Shown: positions 1 through 7,332, counted from the first letter of the stretch. The stretch: DNA of 7,423 bases from Caulobacteraceae bacterium (GCA_028291305.1 JAQGII010000434.1:1-7423); one strand, 5' to 3'. Made by a program: numbers and translations. The notes: a model not told the origin generated them from the sequence alone.

Positions 1-110
1 GCGCCGGCGGCGGCGATGCGGGCGCCGCCGGGCAGGCGCAGTGCGGCGCCGTCGTCGATGACCTCGGCCCAGGTCGCCCGGCCGTCGTGGGCGATGCGGG
101 CGCGCTTCAC
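1..110 (-). CDS. hpaG2: HpaG2-type subunit, fumarylacetoacetate hydrolase family (start only, cut by window edge)
   Basis: This is the first 36 codons of a gene that continues past the left edge. The start is GTG at 110-108, overlapping the TGA stop of hpaG1 in the four bases GTGA (107-110). A GGGGA Shine-Dalgarno-like stretch lies at 117-121, six bases upstream of the start. The peptide begins MKRARIAHDGRATWAEVIDD, an opening typical of stand-alone fumarylacetoacetate-hydrolase-family proteins. By position and overlap it should be the catalytic, metal-binding half of the HpaG decarboxylase/isomerase (4-hydroxyphenylacetate/homoprotocatechuate pathway), translationally coupled to hpaG1. The diagnostic E-x-E...D metal site lies outside the window, so the exact function is inferred from context. 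Confidence 0.75.
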   Translation of the reverse strand, partial: MKRARIAHDGRATWAEVIDDGAALRLPGGARIAAAG

Positions 111-739
111 GAGAGGTCCCCGGCGACGACGACGGTGTCGAGGGCGGGCAGGCCTTCGGCGCGCACGGCGATGCTCTGGCCCCGCCGCGCGCGGGGCGCA
201 TCCCCGGGCAGGCCGACCAGCAGAAGGTCTCCGGCGCGCAGGGTCATGAAGCCGCTGAGCTCGGCGCACAGGGCCTCGAGCGGCCGGACCAGCCGGTCCA
301 GCGACCAGCGGTGGACCTCGCGACCGTCGATCCGGGTGACGATCTCGCCGAGGTCTTGCGGCAGGGCGGCGAAGCGGCCCAGCGGCAGGAAGCCGTCGCG
401 GCAGCGCTCGCGGATCGCCGGGCGGTAATAGTTGTCGTGCGGCTCGCTGACGTCCAGCGCCAGGCAGGCGGCGCCGACGGCGGCGCGCACCTCGTCCGGG
501 GCGGCGCCCGTCAGGTCGCGCGCGAACAGCAGGCCGACGGTGGCCGCCGCTTCGATCTGCTCCAGGTCGGCGGGGAGGGGGACAGGGGCGCCGCCCGTGC
601 CAAAACTGGTGCGCGGCTTGATGTAGAGGACCGGGGCGGCCGGCGGCGCCCTGTACGGCGCTTCGGCGAAGGCGGCCGACATCCGCTCCAGCTGGCGGCG
701 GTCGTTCAGCGCCACCCCGTAGGCCGTGCCTGCGATCAT
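107..739 (-). CDS. hpaG1: HpaG1: N-terminal-type half of the homoprotocatechuate-pathway decarboxylase/isomerase
   Basis: This 210-residue protein matches the N-terminal half of the fused enterobacterial HpaG/HpcE. That enzyme decarboxylates 5-oxopent-3-ene-1,2,5-tricarboxylate and isomerises 2-hydroxyhepta-2,4-diene-1,7-dioate, in the cytoplasm. Recognisable stretches are GVALNDRRQL (8-17), APYRAPP (27-33), YIKPR (39-43), NYYRPAI..RCRDGF (103-117), a Leu-rich SGFMTLRAGDLLLVG segment (162-176) and a GQSIAVRAEGL end (187-197). At about residues 65 and 67, where catalytic family members carry the metal-binding E-x-E, it has Ala and Thr, as I recall for the N-half of the E. coli protein. It may therefore be a structural or partner half needing HpaG2. 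The ATG at 739 is chosen because AGGAGAGGAGG (745-755) precedes it; an in-frame ATG at 790 would overlap hpaR. The gene diverges from hpaR with 43 bases between starts. Confidence 0.88.
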   Translation of the reverse strand: MIAGTAYGVALNDRRQLERMSAAFAEAPYRAPPAAPVLYIKPRTSFGTGGAPVPLPADLEQIEAAATVGLLFARDLTGAAPDEVRAAVGAACLALDVSEPHDNYYRPAIRERCRDGFLPLGRFAALPQDLGEIVTRIDGREVHRWSLDRLVRPLEALCAELSGFMTLRAGDLLLVGLPGDAPRARRGQSIAVRAEGLPALDTVVVAGDLS

Positions 740-782
740 CCGAACCTCCTCTCCTGCCGCGGTTTGTTGTATCGGTGCGAAG
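740..782. promoter_or_regulatory. Short divergent control region between hpaG1 and hpaR
   Basis: Only 43 bases separate the two start codons, so the promoters must be compact or extend into the genes. A weak minus-strand -10 candidate is TACAAC (771-766), which would place the -35 inside the hpaR start. No clean palindrome is visible, but TTTGTT (763-768) also occurs beside the hpaE palindrome (2778-2783). Binding by HpaR here would be expected from the family, but the site is not evident in the sequence. Confidence 0.35.
745..755 (-). promoter_or_regulatory. Strong ribosome binding site of hpaG1
   Basis: On the minus strand the bases read AGGAGAGGAGG, ending five bases before the ATG at 739. 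This decides the start in favour of 739 over the upstream in-frame ATG at 790. Confidence 0.8.
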
Positions 783-1252
783 ATGAGCAAGACCTCCGCG
801 CGTCCACCCTATCGCCTTTCACTGGCCGGGACCCTGCTGGCGGCCCGCGAGGCTGTTATGGCCCCGATCCGGCCGGCGCTGCGCGAGGCGGGTCTGACCG
901 AGCAGCAGTGGCGCGTGCTGCGCGTGCTGGTGGACGAGGGCGACACCGATCCCTCGGGCCTGGCCGAGGCCGGGCTGCTCTATGCGCCGAGCGTGACGCG
1001 CATCCTCAAGGAACTGGTCGACCGGGGCCTGATCGTCCGCACGCTGGACCCGACCGACGGGCGCCGCTCGATCATCACCGCCACGGCGAACGGGCGGGCG
1101 CTGGTCGAGACGACCGCGCGCAAGACCGCCGTCATCCTCCAAGCATACGCCGAAAGCTTCGGACCCGAGCGGCTGGCGGCGCTGCAGGGCGAGCTCCGGG
1201 AGTTGGTCGGCCTGATCGGTCCGGGCAGGCCTGGGCGCGAGGGGCTGCAGGA

Positions 1253-1256
<4 letters not shown>
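783..1256 (+). CDS. hpaR: HpaR: MarR-family repressor of homoprotocatechuate degradation
   Basis: This 157-residue winged-helix regulator has the usual length of HpaR. Characteristic features are RLSLAGTLLAAREAVMAPIRP (11-31), the first wHTH helices LTEQQWRVLRVL (38-49), a recognition-helix region APSVTRILKELVDRGL (68-83) and the wing DPTDGRRSIITATANGRAL (89-107). Known HpaR proteins repress the hpa meta-cleavage genes until a pathway aromatic such as 4-hydroxyphenylacetate or homoprotocatechuate is bound. The start at 783 is preferred because the upstream ATG (726) would lie inside hpaG1. The ribosome binding site at 783 is weak, which could indicate low expression or leaderless translation. 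It diverges from hpaG1 and meets hpaE tail to tail with overlapping stop codons. The C-terminal 15 residues are Gly/Arg-rich and not conserved. Confidence 0.9.
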
Positions 1257-2755
<1,499 letters not shown>

Positions 2756-2760
2756 CTCTG

Positions 2761-2767
2761 ACCTCCT
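2761..2767 (-). promoter_or_regulatory. Ribosome binding site of hpaE
   Basis: AGGAGGT on the minus strand lies five bases ahead of the GTG codon at 2755. It supports this GTG as the start. Confidence 0.75.
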
Positions 2768-2783
2768 GGTCGGCTATTTTGTT

Positions 2784-2820
2784 ATTATGATAATCTTATC
2801 CCCTGCCGGCGGCATTGCAA
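2784..2820 (-). promoter_or_regulatory. Candidate hpaE promoter with an ATTAT-G-ATAAT operator
   Basis: Inside the GC-rich hpaF-hpaE gap is an AT-rich island of about 30 bases. It contains the perfect palindrome ATTAT-G-ATAAT (2784-2794). On the minus strand a TTGCAA -35 (2820-2815) and a TAAGAT -10 (2798-2793) are spaced by 16 bases, each matching the consensus in four of six positions. The expected start of transcription (about 2786) falls within the palindrome, a position suited to repression. MarR-family proteins usually bind AT-rich palindromes, so HpaR is the natural candidate. The palindrome is seen directly; promoter and operator roles are inferred. Confidence 0.5.
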
Positions 2821-2839
2821 AGCTCCACCGCAGCCGGCG

Positions 2840-3235
2840 CTATTTCTGCGGCAGGCCCAGGGCGTCGCGCACGCCGTTCTGGCGGAAGGCGCCGGTCTCG
2901 TCGATCTCCTCGATGTACATCGACAGGGCCAGCGGGCGGCTGGCGGACAGCGGCGCGAAATGGGCCTTGATGCGGTCGAACAAGGCACCGAAGAAGGCCG
3001 TCTTGAACGCCTGATCGCGGCCCCGGCCCATCTTCACCGTGACGTTGACGAAGGCGTATTCGGGGCGGCCGTCGGCGATTACATAATCGGTCAGGCGGAT
3101 GGCCCGTACGCGGACACCGGCCAGCGGCAGCACGCCGCCGCTGTCGGCGCAGCGCTCGGCGATCATGCGCAGCAGCTGCGGGATATCGGCCTCGACGGCG
3201 ATGTTGTCGGTGTATTCGACAATGACGTGGGGCAT
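2840..3235 (-). CDS. hpaF: HpaF: 5-carboxymethyl-2-hydroxymuconate delta-isomerase
   Basis: This 131-residue member of the tautomerase/CHMI group converts 5-carboxymethyl-2-hydroxymuconate to its 2-oxo isomer, downstream of HpaE. The family length is about 126, and the extra residues are at the C-terminus. The N-terminus MPHVIVEYTDNI supplies the conserved Pro2, the catalytic base after Met removal. Also visible are LPLAGVRVR (36-44), DYVIADGRPEYAFVNVTVKM (50-69), the GRGR loop (70-73), FDRIKAHFAP (86-95), SRPLALSMYIEEID (99-112) and an FRQNGVRDALG end (117-127). The ATG at 3235 must be the true start because Pro2 depends on it; its ribosome binding site (TAGGT, near 3242-3246) is weak. It is the first gene of the hpaF-hpaE pair and diverges from the secreted-protein gene. 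Confidence 0.93.
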   Translation of the reverse strand: MPHVIVEYTDNIAVEADIPQLLRMIAERCADSGGVLPLAGVRVRAIRLTDYVIADGRPEYAFVNVTVKMGRGRDQAFKTAFFGALFDRIKAHFAPLSASRPLALSMYIEEIDETGAFRQNGVRDALGLPQK

Positions 3236-3480
3236 GGCCGGACCTAGCTGACGGGCGCGTGGCGCTCGGGTTCGCCGCCGGCCATCCTAGCCGACAGCCG
3301 GGGCCACCGCGCAAGGGAGATGGGGAAGACGCCGCCGCCGGCGCCGGGTCGGACGAACGTTGCGCGCCGGTGCGATTTGAATATTGATATCTCAAGACGG
3401 GCGGGCCGCCGCGCGCGGCCGGCGCGAGAACAAGATGCAGCAGGGCGTCGCCTTGGCTGTGCGTGGTACGGGAGAAATCG
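3236..3480. promoter_or_regulatory. Divergent spacer between hpaF and the secreted-protein gene
   Basis: This 245-base stretch has no convincing gene. It is very GC-rich except for an AT-rich patch at 3375-3395. The patch holds TTGA (3377-3380), the palindrome GATATC (3386-3391) and TCAA (3392-3395), giving TTGA-N11-TCAA. The spacing is too long for an FNR/FixK box. The patch is the most likely place for divergent promoters, but I cannot assign -35/-10 pairs with confidence. Confidence 0.3.
3470..3474 (+). promoter_or_regulatory. Ribosome binding site of the secreted-protein gene
   Basis: GGGAG lies six bases before the ATG at 3481. It chooses this start over the in-frame upstream ATG-less extension at 3463 and puts the signal peptide at the N-terminus. 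Confidence 0.6.
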
Positions 3481-4254
3481 ATGACCCGCTTTCGCAAGGG
3501 CCTGCTGGCCTGCGCCGCAGCGCTCGTGGCGGCCCCGCTGGCCGCCCAGGCCGCAGCCCCCTCGAAATTCCCCGACTGGAAGGGCGTCTGGAACCCGCAC
3601 GAGCGCAACATCTTCGACCCGGCGGCCTTCACCGATCCGCGCAACCAGGGCCTGGCCAGCGCCGCCGACATGCGCGAGTACCCGCCCTACAACGCGGAGT
3701 GGGAAGCCAGGTACGTACAGAAGCTGAAGGACAACAAGGCCGGCATACCGGGCGATCCGACAGCCAGCTGCCGGCCAGGCGGCATGCCGCGGATCATGAC
3801 CACGCCCTATCCGATGGAGTTCGTGATCGAGCCGGACCGGGTGGTCGTCCTGATGGAGATATCCAGCCAGGTGCGCCGCATCTGGACCGACGGGCGCCAG
3901 CACCCCCGCGCCGACGAATGGACGCCCAGCTACATGGGCCACTCCATCGGCCACTGGGAGGGCGACACCCTGGTGGTGGACACCGTCGGCATGCGCGGCG
4001 ACACGGTCTATGACGTGTCCGCCGCTATGCACAGCGACCAGGTGCACGAGGTGGAGCGCATCCGGCGGATCTCGCCCACCCAGATGCAGGACATCATGAC
4101 CATCGAGGACCCGGTGGCCTTCACCAGGCCGTGGGTCGTGACGCGCACCTACGACCTGCAGCCCGACTGGGAGATCACCGAGTACGTCTGCGAGGACAAC
4201 AACCGCAATCCCATCAAGCCCGACGGCACCACCGAGACCGGCGTCGTCCGGTAG
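3481..4254 (+). CDS. Secreted protein of unknown function (GHSxGxWEGDTLVVDT family)
   Basis: This 257-residue protein begins with a classic Sec signal peptide: RFRK, a hydrophobic Leu/Ala core (7-22) and a likely cleavage after AQA (residue 24), so the mature protein should be periplasmic or exported. The mature part carries DWKGVWNP (32-39), CRPGGMPRIM (97-106), YPMEFVI (110-116), a VRRIWTDGR strand (131-139), the most diagnostic block GHSIGHWEGDTLVVDT (153-168), and RPWVVTRTY..EYVCEDN (216-240). I recognise this as a family of uncharacterised proteins common in sphingomonads, Caulobacterales and some acidobacteria. No established activity is known to me. Two Cys residues (97 and 237) remain after cleavage and could form a disulfide. 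It diverges from hpaF and converges on a Crp-type gene 41 bases downstream. A link to aromatic degradation is only positional. Confidence 0.85.
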   Translation: MTRFRKGLLACAAALVAAPLAAQAAAPSKFPDWKGVWNPHERNIFDPAAFTDPRNQGLASAADMREYPPYNAEWEARYVQKLKDNKAGIPGDPTASCRPGGMPRIMTTPYPMEFVIEPDRVVVLMEISSQVRRIWTDGRQHPRADEWTPSYMGHSIGHWEGDTLVVDTVGMRGDTVYDVSAAMHSDQVHEVERIRRISPTQMQDIMTIEDPVAFTRPWVVTRTYDLQPDWEITEYVCEDNNRNPIKPDGTTETGVVR

Positions 4255-4295
4255 GGTCCACGGCGTCAACCGAACGGCGCGGGCGGCGCTGGCGT

Positions 4296-5006
4296 CTACG
4301 CCGGCTCGGGGGCGGGCGGATGGAGCGTCCGCTGCGCGGATCGTTCGATCACCGCGTAGCACTCGCAGGCGCCGGCCAGCAGGGCGGCCCGATCCAGGAC
4401 GGTCAACTTGCCGCGACTGTAGGTGATGATCCCGTCCTTCTGCATCTGGGAGGCGATGGCGGTGACCGTCGTCCGCTGCACCCCCAGCATGATCGACAGA
4501 TGCTCCTGGGTCAGGGCCAGCTGGTCCCTGCCCAACCGGTCCTGGGTCAGCAGCAGCCAGCGGCAGAGGCGTTGCCGCACGTCGTGCAGCGCATTGCAGG
4601 CCGTGGACTGCGCCGCCTGGACGATGGTGGCCTGGGCATGGCGCACGATCTGCCGCAGCAGGGTCGGACTGCGCGAGGCGGCGTCCGCCAGACGATTCCT
4701 TGGCAGGGTGAAGGCGGCCCCGGCGACCTGCACGATGACGCTTTCGAAGGACAAGTCGGAGCCCAGGGCGTTGAGTAGGCCAAAACCGCTTTCGCGGCCG
4801 ATCGTGCGGCTTTCCACCTGACGACCGTCGCGCATGACGATGATGACGGAGATGACGCAGTCGATCGGCAGGATGATCCGCACCAGCGGCTTGCCGGCCT
4901 CGGCCAGCGCCTGGTCCCGCTTCAGCTCGACGCGCTTGAGCTGGGGCTGCAACGCCCCCGTGTCGGCGGCGTCCAGGCTGTCGAGGAAATGATTGCCGGT
5001 GTTCAT
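4296..5006 (-). CDS. Crp/Fnr-family transcriptional regulator (degenerate effector domain)
   Basis: This 236-residue protein has a jelly-roll effector domain at about residues 20-120 and a winged helix at about 150-210. In the effector domain LPIDCVISVIIVMRDGRQVE (46-65), TIGRESGFGLLNALG (68-82) and the SFESVIVQVAGAAFTL strand (86-101) fit the family. The cAMP-binding GE..R-x-A phosphate motif of true Crp is absent, and so are the Fnr-type N-terminal cysteines; cAMP or Fe-S sensing is therefore unlikely. The HTH is LTQEHLSIMLGVQRTTVTAI (165-184), followed by SQMQKDGIITYSRGKLTVLD. The ATG at 5006 has only a weak ribosome binding site. The gene is the last of three consecutive minus-strand signalling genes, 79 bases after the kinase. 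Ligand and targets cannot be told from the sequence. Confidence 0.85.
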   Translation of the reverse strand: MNTGNHFLDSLDAADTGALQPQLKRVELKRDQALAEAGKPLVRIILPIDCVISVIIVMRDGRQVESRTIGRESGFGLLNALGSDLSFESVIVQVAGAAFTLPRNRLADAASRSPTLLRQIVRHAQATIVQAAQSTACNALHDVRQRLCRWLLLTQDRLGRDQLALTQEHLSIMLGVQRTTVTAIASQMQKDGIITYSRGKLTVLDRAALLAGACECYAVIERSAQRTLHPPAPEPA

Positions 5007-5046
5007 CGGCCTATAACGGCGTGGTTTCTGCTTAGTTCAGGGCCCC

Positions 5047-5060
5047 GCCGTATCGACGGC
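5047..5060. repeat. Short inverted repeat upstream of the first Crp-type gene
   Basis: GCCGT-ATCG-ACGGC is a perfect five-base-pair inverted repeat with a four-base loop. It sits in the 79-base gap between the kinase stop and the regulator start. It could be an operator for the regulator itself or a weak hairpin; in GC-rich DNA such short repeats also arise by chance. Confidence 0.3.
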
Positions 5061-5085
5061 CGTAGCTCTATCCTCGGAAGACGAC

Positions 5086-5925
5086 CTAGACGGCGCATTC
5101 CGCGCCGGACGGATCAACCAGTCGATCGCGGGCGCGGCGCCGGGGGGTGAAGGCCTGGCGAGGATGCGCCGGGGCCGGGAAGGTCACGCTCATGCAGACG
5201 CCGCGACCCTCCAGTCCGGCGCCGATATCCAGGCAGCCGCCCAATTGGCGGGCAAAGACATTCAGCAGCTTCAGTCCCAGACCCGAACCCATCTTGTCGG
5301 GGCGGCCCCGTCCGTCGTCCGCCACGGACAGCTTCCAATCGGCGTCGCCGGCCCGGGCAAGCCCGACCGCGATATGCCCGCGCCCGCGGCCGTCGAAGGC
5401 GTGCTTCAGGGCGTTGGACATGGCCTCGGTGACGAACAGACCCAGCGGCGTGGCCGCGGCCACCGGCCAGTCCATCTGATCCACCGTGACGTCCATGGCC
5501 ACCGAGGGGTTCAGGGCCATGGCGTGGCAAATCTTCTTCAGCCAAACGTCGACCGAGATCCGATCGTGGTCGCCGGCTTGGCAGATGGCGGAGTGGACCC
5601 GGGCGAGGTTGCGCAGTCGCTCGATGACCGTGCCGATGCGGCGCTTCAGTTCCGGATCGTCGCCGTCGGCAAGCTGCATCTCCAGCATGGACGCGGCCAG
5701 CTGCAGCATGTTCTTCAGACGGTGGTCGGCCTCGCGCAGCAGCAGGGATTCCTCGTGGTTGTCCCGGGTCTTGTCGGCCAACTCCAGCAAGAGCGCCCGT
5801 TCGCGGGCCCGGCCCCTTTCCAGCTCACGCTTGAGGTTGGAGAGCGACTGTTCCGCCGAGGGGCCGGAATCGACATTCCGATATGCCGGCCGGGACCTGC
5901 GTTCATGCGGCGCTTGGTGTTTCAT
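5086..5925 (-). CDS. Soluble HisKA_2-type sensor histidine kinase without a sensor domain
   Basis: This 279-residue kinase has a charged N-terminal segment (about 22-65) that looks coiled-coil, with no transmembrane helix, PAS, GAF or LOV domain. The dimerisation/phosphoacceptor segment is EADHRLKNMLQLAASMLEMQ (65-84), with His68 as the predicted phosphorylation site; this is the HisKA_2 pattern. The ATPase domain has an N-box EAMSNALKHAF (167-177, Asn171), a G1 box VADDGRGRPD (201-210) and a G2 box GSGLGLKLLN (213-222). The last 25 residues are basic and unconserved. The protein should be an active cytoplasmic kinase. HisKA_2 kinases often act in the alphaproteobacterial general stress response, but no PhyR, NepR or EcfG gene is nearby. 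It lies between two Crp/Fnr-type genes on the same strand. The ATG at 5925 has a weak GGAAA-like ribosome binding site. Confidence 0.87.
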   Translation of the reverse strand: MKHQAPHERRSRPAYRNVDSGPSAEQSLSNLKRELERGRARERALLLELADKTRDNHEESLLLREADHRLKNMLQLAASMLEMQLADGDDPELKRRIGTVIERLRNLARVHSAICQAGDHDRISVDVWLKKICHAMALNPSVAMDVTVDQMDWPVAAATPLGLFVTEAMSNALKHAFDGRGRGHIAVGLARAGDADWKLSVADDGRGRPDKMGSGLGLKLLNVFARQLGGCLDIGAGLEGRGVCMSVTFPAPAHPRQAFTPRRRARDRLVDPSGAECAV

Positions 5926-5956
5926 GGGACTGTTTCCGTTGCCGCTTGTGATCGAT

Positions 5957-5992
5957 CTTGGGTGAACCGGGGCGAGGCGCCATTCACCCAGG
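5957..5992. repeat. Hairpin between the second Crp-type gene and the kinase
   Basis: The eight-base arms TGGGTGAA (5959-5966) and TTCACCCA (5983-5990) are perfectly complementary. A T-G wobble and a C-G pair extend them to 5957 and 5992. Inside, GGCG (5971-5974) and CGCC (5978-5981) pair around a three-base loop, leaving a small asymmetric internal loop. The structure begins directly after the TAA stop of the upstream regulator (5995-5993, minus strand). No run of U follows in either direction, so it is not a textbook intrinsic terminator. It may terminate partially, protect an mRNA end, or be a binding site. Confidence 0.6.
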
Positions 5993-6778
5993 TTAAGCTG
6001 GTGCTTCGCTCATAGGCTGACTGCCGGGGAAGGACCGCCACCGTGACGGCTGGGGCCGTTCGTAGTCGGCGATGTCGCGCAACTGTTCGATGTCCAGCAG
6101 CGAGGCGCGGCCCGTGCGCAGGTCCAGCAGCCCTTCCCGGCGTAGTTGCTGCAGGATCCTGTTGACGTGGACCACGCTCAGGCCCAGCGCATCGGACACC
6201 AGTTCCTGAGTCAGGGGCATGGGGAAGGTCTGGTCCTCGGCCAAGCCGACGTCGGACAGCCGGTCGTACAACTCCAGCAGCAGATGGCACATCCGCTCGT
6301 AGGCCGTCTGGCGGCCCAGGCGGACGACCTGGTTCAACAGGGCAGCCTCGTCCATGCTCGAGGCGATCTGCATCGCCGCCGCCAGATCCTCAGGCGGCGC
6401 GGGGCCGCCGACCGCCCGCATCACCGGTTCCGCGTCTATCGTCACCAGCGGCGTCAGCGCGACCGTGGTGGCCAGGGCCAGGGGGTGGGGCCGCAGGCAC
6501 AGGCCGATGCCGTCTCCAGGCAACAGGAAGCCCAGGATCTGCCGCCGCCCGTCCGCAAGCCAGCGGACCCGCGCCGCCCAACCGGAGATCAGGAACCTCG
6601 AGGGGAAGTGCGGCGCCCGCTCGCTGACCAGTTCGCAGCCGGCTTCATGCGTCTGCAGATCGTCGAGACAGAGCAGCAGGCCCAGGGAGGCGGGGCCGAG
6701 GGGCGCGAGGCTCTCCAGCCGGCGGCACACGACCGCGGCGGAAACGGGGGGTTGGGCCCGATGGGACGATGCGGTCAT
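5993..6778 (-). CDS. Crp/Fnr-family transcriptional regulator
   Basis: This 261-residue protein has an effector domain at about 20-125 and a C-terminal winged helix. The signature FLISGWAARVRWLADGRRQI (62-81) leading into LGFLLPGDGIGL (82-93) places it in the large alphaproteobacterial Crp/Fnr branch. The HTH is LTQELVSDALGLSVVHVNRI (189-208) followed by LQQLRREGLLDL; the tail SLLDIEQLRDIADYE (226-240) is also typical. No Fnr-type cysteine cluster or canonical cAMP phosphate-binding motif is seen, so the signal is unknown. The ATG at 6778 is preceded by a weak GGGGACGAG (about 6787-6795). It is the first of three minus-strand signalling genes and is separated from the kinase by a 67-base gap with a hairpin. 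Co-transcription with the kinase is possible but unproven. Confidence 0.87.
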   Translation of the reverse strand: MTASSHRAQPPVSAAVVCRRLESLAPLGPASLGLLLCLDDLQTHEAGCELVSERAPHFPSRFLISGWAARVRWLADGRRQILGFLLPGDGIGLCLRPHPLALATTVALTPLVTIDAEPVMRAVGGPAPPEDLAAAMQIASSMDEAALLNQVVRLGRQTAYERMCHLLLELYDRLSDVGLAEDQTFPMPLTQELVSDALGLSVVHVNRILQQLRREGLLDLRTGRASLLDIEQLRDIADYERPQPSRWRSFPGSQPMSEAPA

Positions 6779-6959
6779 GGCGCGTCTCGTCCCCGGTGGT
6801 CGGCGATGGCCCGGCTCCCGCCGGCGCGACGCGGCAAACAGACCGGATGGGAAGTCCGGATGTGTCGGCAGGGCCGCGTCGGACCGGCGTTTGGCGCGCC
6901 GTTCGCGCGAGGAGCGTCGGCCCTCCGGTGGATCGTCGGACCTAACGCTGAGGCTGGCA
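6779..6959. other. GC-rich spacer upstream of the second Crp-type gene
   Basis: These 181 bases hold no convincing gene on either strand. They include an inverted repeat CCGGA-N7-TCCGG (6843-6859), which might be an operator for the downstream minus-strand regulator, and a nine-base direct repeat CGTCGGACC (6877-6885 and 6934-6942). No clear promoter could be assigned. Base composition here is still that of the GC-rich main body. Confidence 0.4.
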
Positions 6960-7166
6960 TCAGCTGCCCGCCGTCTGACCCTTGTGCGCTTCCAGGCAGG
7001 CTTGACGCAGGGACGAATAGATCATCGGCCCCCACAGGTGAGCAGAAACATCCAGATAGCCCTCCGAACTCACCCGTCTCCTGATTTCACTAACGGTGCT
7101 GTACTCGCCTGATTGGGCTAATTCGTACGCCCGCTCGATAACATTAGGTCGCCCGTTTCTCGGCAT
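6960..7166 (-). CDS. Small conserved-looking hypothetical protein (68 aa)
   Basis: The 68-residue product starts MPRNGRPNVIERAYELAQSG and continues with VSEIRRRVSSEGY (about 25-37), a SAHLWGPMIYSSLRQAC segment (about 41-57) and ends in a short polar tail. The pattern ERAxELAxSG..xVxEIRxxLxxEGY..HLxGP..xxxLRxxC resembles small alphaproteobacterial proteins annotated only as hypothetical; this is from memory, and I know no function. It looks all-helical, with a possible helix-turn-helix-like layout, and has no signal peptide or membrane segment. The ATG at 7166 is chosen because the protein-like part begins there; a longer reading from 7256 adds 30 residues of low-quality sequence. The ribosome binding site is weak (GGGG near 7176-7179). 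GC content is about 55%, well below that of the genes to its left. Confidence 0.6.
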   Translation of the reverse strand: MPRNGRPNVIERAYELAQSGEYSTVSEIRRRVSSEGYLDVSAHLWGPMIYSSLRQACLEAHKGQTAGS

Positions 7167-7303
7167 GATCTTGCCCCATCTTGGGACCCGACGGGGAACC
7201 CAAGCCTTTGCTGTTGCAGCCGAGGCATTGTTTCCGCAACATCGCAGGACTCGCAAATGTAAAATTTTGCACTAGCAAAGGAACCTTCTATATGTGCAAT
7301 CAT

Positions 7304-7318
7304 CGACATATATTGTCG
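7304..7318. promoter_or_regulatory. CGACA-N5-TGTCG inverted repeat (candidate operator)
   Basis: The arms CGACA (7304-7308) and TGTCG (7314-7318) are exact reverse complements around TATAT. A -10-like TATATT (7309-7314) overlaps the repeat, the position expected for a repressor site controlling the gene at 7366. I cannot match the motif to a known regulator. Confidence 0.4.
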
Positions 7319-7332
7319 TATGGTATAGTGTG

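Noticed and set aside
3377..3395. TTGA-N11-TCAA as a possible FNR/FixK box
   Set aside because: FNR/FixK sites have TTGA-N6-TCAA-type spacing; eleven bases is too long, so only an AT-rich promoter patch is noted.
3244..4362. Minus-strand open frame of 372 codons opposite the secreted-protein gene
   Set aside because: It lies antisense to a gene with a signal peptide, a ribosome binding site and conserved motifs. Its translation shows no recognisable domain.
5164..6015. Plus-strand open frame of 283 codons opposite the histidine kinase
   Set aside because: It is antisense to a kinase with complete H, N, G1 and G2 boxes, and its Gln/Gly/His-rich product resembles no family.
6877..6942. Nine-base direct repeat CGTCGGACC, 57 bases apart
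   Set aside because: It is short, GC-rich and occurs only twice, so it is consistent with chance. No flanking mobile-element structure is present.
7195..7223. GGAAC at 7195-7199 as a possible EcfG general-stress -35 element, suggested by the nearby HisKA_2 kinase
   Set aside because: No CGTT-type -10 element follows at 16-17 bases.
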